Assembly (NCBI GenBank): GCA_031422195.1
Contig: JANOPZ010000134.1
Location: 1-6,867, forward strand
Length of the DNA: 6,867 bases
Direction: 5' to 3'
DNA from: JALOTE01 sp031422195
GTDB lineage: Bacteria; Pseudomonadota; Alphaproteobacteria; Rhizobiales; Rhizobiaceae
Part shown: positions 1 through 4,429 of the stretch, one piece after another
Layout: each line of letters starts with the position of its first letter
Position numbering within the stretch: position 1 is the first letter of the stretch
Position numbers and translations under genes: made by a program
The notes under the pieces: model-generated
The model's database searches: none
Told to the model about the DNA's origin: nothing
What the model saw: the letters and a program-made list of their open reading frames with translations, nothing else

Positions 1-255
1 GCCAGCTTTATTGCCAGCGCCCTGATGGCCCGCCTGTCGCAGCGCGATGAGTTTGAGGCTGACGCCTACGCCACCGCCGTGTTGATCAAATCTGGCATCG
101 GTGCCGAGCCGCAAAAGAGCCTGTTTCGAAAACTTGAAGCGCTGACTGGCTTTGGCGGCGGCGCTTCGACAGCGCCTGCATGGATGCTGAGCCACCCGAA
201 AACGACGGAGCGGATTAAAGCGATTGAGGCGAATGAGAAAAGGTGGGTGGGGTGA
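1..255 (+). CDS. M48 family zinc metallopeptidase, C-terminal fragment
   Basis: This is the last 84 residues of a gene that begins before the window; the frame is open from base 1 to TGA at 253-255. The segment RDEFEADAYA (residues 15-24) matches the third zinc-ligand motif of M48 peptidases (ExxxD, as in HtpX, Ste24 and related enzymes), with E17 the likely ligand and D21 the conserved aspartate. The closing MLSHPKTTERIKAIE resembles the usual M48 C-terminal 'HP..(E)RI' helix. The HExxH catalytic helix and any membrane segments lie outside the window, so the subfamily cannot be told. M48 enzymes are usually membrane-bound or periplasmic proteases involved in envelope protein quality control; that role is family knowledge and is not shown here. 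The gene runs in the same direction as the DUF559 gene that follows, but a repeat-bearing gap of about 155 bases separates them. Confidence 0.85.
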   Translation, partial: ASFIASALMARLSQRDEFEADAYATAVLIKSGIGAEPQKSLFRKLEALTGFGGGASTAPAWMLSHPKTTERIKAIEANEKRWVG

Positions 256-340
256 AGCTTCTTGTCTTTCTTTCCCCCTTGGAGAGCGAGATGTGTCCAT
301 AAGGGCCGAACTCAGGTGTTGATCTGGCGGGGCATAAAGT

Positions 341-410
341 ATGACTCTTTTCTTCCTTCTGCCCGTTCTTCACGGGGAGAAGGTGGCCCGCAGGGTCGGA
401 TGAGGGGCTG
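341..410 (+). repeat. REP-like palindromic repeat, copy 1 (left arm around the DUF559 gene)
   Basis: The copy carries an imperfect hairpin: CCTTCTGCCCGT (355-366), a 5-base loop, and ACGGGGAGAAGG (372-383), with one mismatch. An arm ending in GGTCGGATGAGGGGCT follows. Bases 369-409 match the reverse complement of 807-847 at 40 of 41 positions. It ends directly before the ATG of the DUF559 gene at 411, and its GAGG (402-405) sits 5 bases from that start as a Shine-Dalgarno-like sequence. It resembles the short intergenic palindromes I recall as common in Hyphomicrobiales; I cannot assign it to a named family without a search. Confidence 0.9.
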
Positions 411-887
411 ATGCGTAAAGCAAGCACAAAGGCAACCAATCGCGCGCGCAGCCTTCGCCGTTCGCAGACTGAAGCCGAAGAAATCTTATGGTATGAACTG
501 CGGGGGCGGCGTTTGAACGGCCACAAATTCGTACGACAAAATCCAATTGGCCAATTTTTCGCAGATTTTGCTTGCAGAGAAAAAATGCTGGTTGTTGAGC
601 TTGATGGCAGCCAGCATCTGAACAGCGCGCACGACGTCAAACGCGATGAATTCCTGAACTCAAAAGGTTGGAATGTCTTACGGTTTTGGAATGCCGACGC
701 GTTTCTAGACCTACCTTCCGTTCTTGAAACAATTGTTGCTGCCTTGGATGGAAGGTTTGGGAACGGATTTACGGCAACCGATTTGAGCTGGAAGCCATCG
801 ATGAATAGCCCCTCATCCGACCCTTCGGGCCACCTTCTCCCCGTGAAAAACGGGGAGAAGGAAAAGGGGGTGATCATCCTGCCCTAG
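411..887 (+). CDS. DUF559 (Vsr-like) endonuclease domain protein
   Basis: This 158-residue protein has the DUF559 pattern: an N-terminal basic stretch, RARSLRRSQTEAEEILWYEL (11-30), then KFVRQNPIGQFFADFAC (39-55), VVELDGSQH (61-69) and GWNVLRFWNADAF (86-98). DUF559 belongs to the Vsr/PD-(D/E)XK-like nuclease superfamily. D52, E63, D65 and H69 are the likely active-site positions, all present, so the domain looks intact. A role in DNA cleavage or repair is inferred from the fold; in vivo functions of the family are mostly unknown. The nuclease domain ends near residue 112. Residues 133 to about 153 (from SPSSDPSG on) are encoded by the right-hand repeat, so the tail is probably not functional. 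The ATG at 411 lies one base beyond the left repeat, which supplies GAGG at 402-405. The gene is therefore nested between inverted repeats and may travel with them. Codon use is more A/T-rich than in the M48 or uvrB genes. Confidence 0.85.
   Translation: MRKASTKATNRARSLRRSQTEAEEILWYELRGRRLNGHKFVRQNPIGQFFADFACREKMLVVELDGSQHLNSAHDVKRDEFLNSKGWNVLRFWNADAFLDLPSVLETIVAALDGRFGNGFTATDLSWKPSMNSPSSDPSGHLLPVKNGEKEKGVIILP
807..875 (-). repeat. REP-like palindromic repeat, copy 2 (right arm, inverted)
   Basis: This is an inverted copy of the element at 341-410; bases 807-847 are the reverse complement of 369-409 with one difference. It contains a perfect 12-bp stem, CCTTCTCCCCGT (833-844) and ACGGGGAGAAGG (850-861), around the loop GAAAA (845-849). 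It overlaps the 3' end of the DUF559 reading frame, which runs through the hairpin to TAG at 885-887. The hairpin could also slow or end transcription, but no run of T follows it. Confidence 0.92.
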
Positions 888-920
888 TGAAATTGTTGAT
901 TTCAAATGCAAGTAAACCCG

Positions 921-987
921 CTCTTACTTCCCCTCGCCCATTTTTCACGGGGAGAGGGTGCCAGCGCAGCTGACGGGTGAGGGGCTT
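921..987 (+). repeat. REP-like palindromic repeat, copy 3 (diverged)
   Basis: This is a third, more diverged copy in the orientation of copy 1. TTCACGGGGAGAGGGTG (944-960) matches 369-385 at 16 of 17 bases, and TGAGGGGCT (978-986) repeats the end of copy 1 exactly. The middle has drifted and the hairpin is imperfect. Copies 2 and 3 are inverted to each other about 45 bases apart, a head-on pairing like that seen in REP/BIME clusters. The surrounding gap (888-1076) holds only this repeat and the small hairpin at 1012-1034. Confidence 0.8.
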
Positions 988-1011
988 CTCAACTTTTGCG
1001 ATGCTTTTGGT

Positions 1012-1034
1012 TTGGTTCGTCCAAGCCGAACCAA
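1012..1034. repeat. Small perfect inverted repeat (hairpin)
   Basis: TTGGTTCG (1012-1019) and CGAACCAA (1027-1034) form a perfect 8-bp stem with a 7-base loop. It lies about 40 bases beyond the stop codon of the minus-strand gene at 1077-1415, so it could be that gene's transcription terminator. No T-run follows on the minus strand, so the role is uncertain. Confidence 0.5.
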
Positions 1035-1076
1035 CGAGCACTTCAATATTTGACACTCAGCAGCTTTGCCAAACCC

Positions 1077-1415
1077 TCATTGCAATTTTTCTGGGTCGGT
1101 TTTCGATCCAAATTTCAAAGTATGATGGTAAATTTTGATAATTTCTTCTGTATGCTCGGATAGATTTGGTTCTAACGCACAACTAGAAATCGTGCCCGCT
1201 ATTTCTGATGCCATGTTGGGATCACGCCCGCGACGTTCATTTGCCAGGCCACTTAAAACGATATGAAGTCCTTTGAATCTATCTTCTAATCTTTCAACTT
1301 TGCCATTTATGAATTCCGCAAACTCCGAAATTTCAAAGGTCCTTTTTTCTTTCACTGATCTTCCAATCAAAAAGTTGCGAATTGCATTTTGGATATGTCT
1401 AGCAAGAATTGGCAA
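1077..1415 (-). CDS. Hypothetical protein, 112 aa, A/T-rich orphan
   Basis: I do not recognise this protein. The frame has an ATG at 1415, only four codons after an in-frame TAA, and ends in TGA at 1077-1079. The protein is hydrophilic and mixed in charge, with no signal peptide or membrane segment. The segment EISEFAEFINGKVERLEDRFKGLHIVLSGLANERR (about residues 28-62) looks helical. Codons vary at the third position and include many A/T-ending ones and AGA/AGG arginine codons, unlike the G/C-rich acyltransferase gene next to it. That favours real, recently acquired coding sequence over chance. It starts 28 bases after the acyltransferase stop on the same strand, so read-through transcription is possible, but no Shine-Dalgarno sequence is visible. 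The abrupt start just after a stop also fits a remnant of a longer gene that lost its 5' part. Confidence 0.5.
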   Translation of the reverse strand: MPILARHIQNAIRNFLIGRSVKEKRTFEISEFAEFINGKVERLEDRFKGLHIVLSGLANERRGRDPNMASEIAGTISSCALEPNLSEHTEEIIKIYHHTLKFGSKTDPEKLQ

Positions 1416-1443
1416 TCAGAACCGGTTAGACGAAACTGTTTCC

Positions 1444-2847
1444 TCACACCAAATGCGCAATCGCATTCGCATAATACTGCGTCACAACATCCTCACCGGC
1501 CGCCACCCGATAGCGCCCGTCCACCTCTTCCACGATGTTCCTCAGCACCAGCATTCTAAGCCCCGCCGTAACTGCATAATCCCGGTCGGCGCGGGGGACA
1601 TGGACGTAAGTTCCGTTTTTTTCCAGCTGTTCCATCAGCGCTAGAACAGCTGATTTAAGTTCGAGTTCGTCAAGGCCTTCAGGATTCGCATTGAGCAAAG
1701 CGGTTGCCACTAATGACACCGGCAAAGCCGGTACGTGTCTGCCGACATCGGCCATCAGCCTTTCGCCGAGTTTTTCAATCAGCGCCATGCGTTGGGCATC
1801 ATCGAGCGCATCTAAACTTTGCACATTGGCGGCGCTAAAAAACGCGGTGAGCGACACCGGCGTGCCAAAGCTGACCGCTGCATAACCGAAGCGGCGCCAG
1901 CGCCCGCGCAGGCGCAGGGATAGGCTGTGGCCAAAAAATGTGAGTGTGCGCCATGCGGTTTTCGATGTCGGCTGGCGTTTGGGTTTGCCATCAATTTGCG
2001 CAATTAACGTGCGGTCTTCGAGGACGCGGTCGTAATTGAGGCCCACAGGGATGAACACCACATCGCGGCCTCTTGGTTTCCAAGCTGTGACGATGTAAGC
2101 CAAAAGTCCGAGTTTGGCCGGTTTCAGAAGCCCGTCGCGGGTCAACCCGCCTTCCGGAAACATCGCTTGCGGCACACCGGCTTCCGTGGCCATTTGCACA
2201 TAACGCGCGAGCACTTTTCGATACAGCCCGCCGCGTGAATTGCGCCGGATAAAATAAGCGCCCATGAGCCGGATGAGTTGTTGCAGGCCTACCACGCGCG
2301 CCCATTCGCCCACCGCATAGGACAGGGCGGTTGAGGTGGAGGCAAGATAAGTGACCAAAATATAATCCATATTGGAGCGGTGGTTCATCACAAAAACCAC
2401 CGCGGCTTCGGGATCAATTTTTGCCAAAGCCGCGCTGTCGGCATAGCCAAGCCGCACGCGGTAAAGCGAGGTTGCCAGCCATTTGGCAAAGCGCGCACCA
2501 ATTCGGAAATAGGCGTAGGCATTGAAAGACGGCACAATTTCGCGCGCGTAGGTTTTGGCCTCAAGCAATGCCACGGCGATGGGGATATTCTCATCGCGGG
2601 CGTGTTCTTCTGCGGCTTTGAGAACGGCCGGGTCATGGGTGAGACGGTCGATTAGCACCTCACGTTTTGTCATTCTAAATTGGCGAATTTTAATGGGCAG
2701 CCGTGTATTGAGCTCATCAATAACGGCATTGACTTTGCGGCGGAAAAACCAGCGCACGGCTGGCGAAAAAATGCGGTCAATAAAGCCGATCAACGCCAAT
2801 ATGAAGACGCATAAAAACAACCAAAACGGAACTGCGATATCTGCCAT
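1444..2847 (-). CDS. PlsB-type glycerol-3-phosphate acyltransferase-like protein (LPLAT superfamily)
   Basis: Counted from the ATG at 2847, the product is 467 residues. A hydrophobic segment at about 7-23 is a likely membrane anchor. The four acyltransferase blocks follow in order: NHRSNMDY (155-162, the HX4D pair H156/D161), GAYFIRRN (196-203), FPEGGLTRDG (230-239) and VFIPVGLNYDRV (264-275). Blocks I, II and IV are closest to PlsB-type enzymes, which move an acyl chain to position 1 of sn-glycerol-3-phosphate at the inner membrane, the first step of phospholipid synthesis. The protein is much shorter than E. coli PlsB (over 800 residues), so the exact substrate is inferred; a lysophosphatidate acyltransferase is the alternative. 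The frame continues upstream to a GTG at 2925 and an ATG at 2880. I prefer 2847 because it puts the membrane segment at the N-terminus and has GGGGG 6 bases upstream, though this is a weak ribosome site. It is divergent from the EF-hand gene. Confidence 0.88.
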   Translation of the reverse strand: MADIAVPFWLFLCVFILALIGFIDRIFSPAVRWFFRRKVNAVIDELNTRLPIKIRQFRMTKREVLIDRLTHDPAVLKAAEEHARDENIPIAVALLEAKTYAREIVPSFNAYAYFRIGARFAKWLATSLYRVRLGYADSAALAKIDPEAAVVFVMNHRSNMDYILVTYLASTSTALSYAVGEWARVVGLQQLIRLMGAYFIRRNSRGGLYRKVLARYVQMATEAGVPQAMFPEGGLTRDGLLKPAKLGLLAYIVTAWKPRGRDVVFIPVGLNYDRVLEDRTLIAQIDGKPKRQPTSKTAWRTLTFFGHSLSLRLRGRWRRFGYAAVSFGTPVSLTAFFSAANVQSLDALDDAQRMALIEKLGERLMADVGRHVPALPVSLVATALLNANPEGLDELELKSAVLALMEQLEKNGTYVHVPRADRDYAVTAGLRMLVLRNIVEEVDGRYRVAAGEDVVTQYYANAIAHLV

Positions 2848-2969
2848 TTGATGCCCCCGCAGCAGAGTAGCCCAATTCATTGGTAATGGAAGGCCTGTCT
2901 CATTTGGCAACGCAACGTGACTCACATTGTGTCATTGCTGCCGCAATTGCACGTTCTGTTAACCATACC

Positions 2970-3012
2970 GCAGGCCAACCGGGCCTTGCGGGTCAACCAG
3001 GGTTTGGCCTGC
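2970..3012. repeat. Inverted repeat in the divergent intergenic region
   Basis: GCAGGCCAA (2970-2978) and TTGGCCTGC (3004-3012) form a perfect 9-bp stem around a 25-base loop. Within it, GGCCAACCGGG and GGTCAACCAGGG are near direct repeats. It lies between the divergent acyltransferase and EF-hand starts, about 55 bases upstream of the latter, so it may be part of a leader RNA or a regulator site. No convincing promoter pair was found in the gap 2848-3068. Confidence 0.45.
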
Positions 3013-3058
3013 AAAACACATCCGTTTTGCGAAAAGGCACCCCGAATTTGATGATGAT

Positions 3059-3064
3059 GGAGAG
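3059..3064 (+). promoter_or_regulatory. Ribosome binding site that fixes the EF-hand gene start
   Basis: GGAGAG lies 4 bases upstream of the ATG at 3069. The same frame is open back to 2880 with earlier ATGs at 3051, 3054 and 3057, but none of these has a comparable site. The 3069 start also places a Lys-Lys pair and a hydrophobic stretch at the very N-terminus, as expected for a signal peptide. Confidence 0.55.
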
Positions 3065-3068
3065 CCTG

Positions 3069-3371
3069 ATGAAAAAGCTCATTCTCACCCTTGGTACACT
3101 CACAGGCGGCCTCATGGCGCTTGGTCTTGTGAATGTTGGATTGGTTAATGTTGGATCTGCGGGGTTGGCTGTTGGGCCTGCAATTGCCGCTGAAGAAGCC
3201 ATCAAACAGATGGATTTCGTCAAGGTGGATGCTGATGCAGATGGCAAAGTGACCGCCGAAGAAGCCCTTGCAGGCGGTTGGGCATGGACGCCTGAGCAGT
3301 TTGCCACTGCCGACCGTGACAGCGACGGGTTTTTATCCGCCGATGAGTTTGTGACTGCTACCAAAGCGTAA
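3069..3371 (+). CDS. Small exported protein with two EF-hand calcium-binding loops
   Basis: This is a 100-residue protein. Residues 1-40 form a signal peptide: MKK, a long hydrophobic glycine-rich stretch, then AIA|AEE with likely cleavage after A40, giving a mature periplasmic or secreted protein of about 60 residues. Two canonical 12-residue EF-hand loops follow: D54-E65 (DADADGKVTAEE) and D82-E93 (DRDSDGFLSADE). Both have D at positions 1, 3 and 5, G at 6 and E at 12, so both should bind calcium. Such short paired EF-hand proteins are frequent in alphaproteobacteria, and their partners are mostly unknown. The signal peptide holds a tandem LVNVG duplication encoded by a 15-base repeat (3126-3155). 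It is transcribed away from the acyltransferase gene and is followed by a strong hairpin. Confidence 0.85.
   Translation: MKKLILTLGTLTGGLMALGLVNVGLVNVGSAGLAVGPAIAAEEAIKQMDFVKVDADADGKVTAEEALAGGWAWTPEQFATADRDSDGFLSADEFVTATKA
3126..3155 (+). repeat. 15-bp tandem duplication inside the signal peptide
   Basis: CTTGTGAATGTTGGA (3126-3140) is followed directly by TTGGTTAATGTTGGA (3141-3155). They differ only at synonymous positions, and each encodes LVNVG. The duplication lengthens the hydrophobic part of the signal peptide by five residues without breaking the frame. Confidence 0.8.
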
Positions 3372-3383
3372 GCGGTGACAAAG

Positions 3384-3422
3384 CCCCCGGCCGGTTCATG
3401 CCCCACACGGGCCGGACGGGGG
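3384..3422 (+). terminator. Terminator-like G/C-rich hairpin after the EF-hand gene
   Basis: CCCCCGGCCGG (3384-3394) pairs with CCGGACGGGGG (3412-3422) with one internal mismatch and a 17-base loop, starting 12 bases after the stop codon. The position and stability suit a terminator, but no T-run follows, so it may instead be an RNA 3'-end protecting hairpin. The gap that follows (3423-3522) is A/T-rich and must hold the promoter of the DUF3883 gene; I could not identify a clear -35/-10 pair. Confidence 0.45.
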
Positions 3423-3522
3423 TGTTAGGGGTGCAGTAATCCCCGTTGGCAGCATTTGAACTTAGGTCATTTTTGAATTAGTGTTTTCCGTGAAGCAAAA
3501 TCTCTGCGGCTAATTATCAAAT

Positions 3523-4359
3523 ATGTCCGATGATACTAGGACTGGCACTGATTGGACATCTAATGAGGTCAACACTTGTGTTGATGCCTACTTTGATTTG
3601 TTTGCAAAACAGCTTGATGGAACAGGTGTCATTAAATCTCAATTCTACAAAAGCTTAGCAGAACAAATTGGTCGATCTCACAAATCCATCGAATGGAAGT
3701 TTCAAAACATATCAGCTGTTTTGGATGAGATGGGACTTGATTGGGCAAAGGGCCTCACGCCAGCCAGAAATTTTCAAAAATCCTTAGCTGATAGTATTGC
3801 AATAAGACTTCCAACATTTCTTGGAAAAGCAAATGGCCTGATGAATTCAGGTCTTGAGGATGCCGAAGCGTTGTATGTTGAAGCTGCTCCAGAACGGGCA
3901 ACGCGAGTAAGTGATTTACCATCATATATGAGGGACTTGATCGCCAAGTTTGATCCTATTGAGCGTGACAAAGCGAATTCAGCCCTTGGGAAAGCTGGTG
4001 AACGTTTGGCATTTCAACACGAGCGCACAGTGTTAAGTGCTGCAGACCGTCCGGACTTGGCGAGAAAAGTGCGATGGGTTTCCCAAGAAGATGGTGATGG
4101 GGCCGGTTACGATATTTTAAGTTATGAACCTGACGGGCAAGTAAAATTCGTTGAAGTAAAAACGACTGTTGGAAATAACAGAACGCCATTTTTTATTTCC
4201 AGGAACGAATTCAATTTTTCGCAAGCCGAAACAAAGCGATTTAGGCTATTTAGGATTTATGATTTCCGGAGAACACCCAGAGCGTTTGAACTACCCGGAG
4301 ATTTGAACAATTTTGTAAGAATTAGCGCAGAAAGTTATCGCGCAGACTTTCATGCATAA
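3523..4359 (+). CDS. DUF3883 domain protein, predicted PD-(D/E)XK nuclease with McrA-like N-terminal domain
   Basis: This is a 278-residue soluble protein. The C-terminal half matches the DUF3883 pattern: LGKAGERLAFQHE (155-167), GAGYDILSY (193-201), KFVEVKTT (208-215), then TPFFISRNEFNFS (221-233). E160, D197, E211 and K213 fit a complete PD-(D/E)XK active site. The N-terminus, WTSNEVNTCVDAYFDLF to about residue 78, with KSIEWKFQNISAVLDEMGLDW (54-74), resembles the N-terminal domain found in ScoMcrA-like HNH endonucleases and other DUF3883 proteins. That pairing suggests a nuclease for modified or foreign DNA; this is inference and no substrate is known. The gene is markedly A/T-rich next to uvrB and the EF-hand gene, and has no visible Shine-Dalgarno sequence or partner genes. 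It looks like horizontally acquired, stand-alone cargo, perhaps for defence. Confidence 0.8.
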   Translation: MSDDTRTGTDWTSNEVNTCVDAYFDLFAKQLDGTGVIKSQFYKSLAEQIGRSHKSIEWKFQNISAVLDEMGLDWAKGLTPARNFQKSLADSIAIRLPTFLGKANGLMNSGLEDAEALYVEAAPERATRVSDLPSYMRDLIAKFDPIERDKANSALGKAGERLAFQHERTVLSAADRPDLARKVRWVSQEDGDGAGYDILSYEPDGQVKFVEVKTTVGNNRTPFFISRNEFNFSQAETKRFRLFRIYDFRRTPRAFELPGDLNNFVRISAESYRADFHA

Positions 4360-4368
4360 CCACCCCTC

Positions 4369-4385
4369 CTGACAAACCCTGTCAG
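4369..4385. repeat. Short inverted repeat between the DUF3883 gene and uvrB
   Basis: CTGACA (4369-4374) and TGTCAG (4380-4385) pair perfectly around AACCC. It lies 10 bases after the DUF3883 stop and 44 bases before the uvrB start, so it could be a weak terminator or an operator. It does not have the GTTC-N7-GTTC form of an alphaproteobacterial LexA box, and none was seen in this gap. Confidence 0.4.
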
Positions 4386-4429
4386 CAGCGCCCCTTTGTT
4401 TCCCCGCCAACTCCGCCTATATCCCGTGC

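Noticed and set aside
215..877. Long open frame on the minus strand (220 codons) spanning the DUF559 gene and both repeats
   Set aside because: It is antisense to a recognisable DUF559 domain. Its product has no familiar motif, and both ends are simply translations of the palindromic repeats.
341..987. Possible CRISPR array from three related repeats
   Set aside because: The copies alternate in orientation, are unevenly spaced (one pair encloses a gene) and have diverged; there are no regular spacers or cas genes.
1012..1034. Possible SOS (LexA) box with GTTC and GAAC halves
   Set aside because: The halves are inverted with 9 bases between them, whereas alphaproteobacterial LexA boxes are direct GTTC-N7-GTTC. 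It is not upstream of uvrB or any gene start.
874..1056. 60-codon minus-strand frame with GTG start
   Set aside because: It runs through repeat copy 3 and the hairpin at 1012-1034. Much of it is repeat translation, and there is no ribosome site.
1273..1644. 123-codon plus-strand frame
   Set aside because: It is antisense to the 3' end of the acyltransferase gene and the orphan gene, and its composition changes abruptly where those two genes meet.
2993..3406. 137-codon minus-strand frame opposite the EF-hand gene
   Set aside because: The plus strand encodes two perfect EF-hand loops with a signal peptide; the opposite frame is serine/proline-rich shadow.
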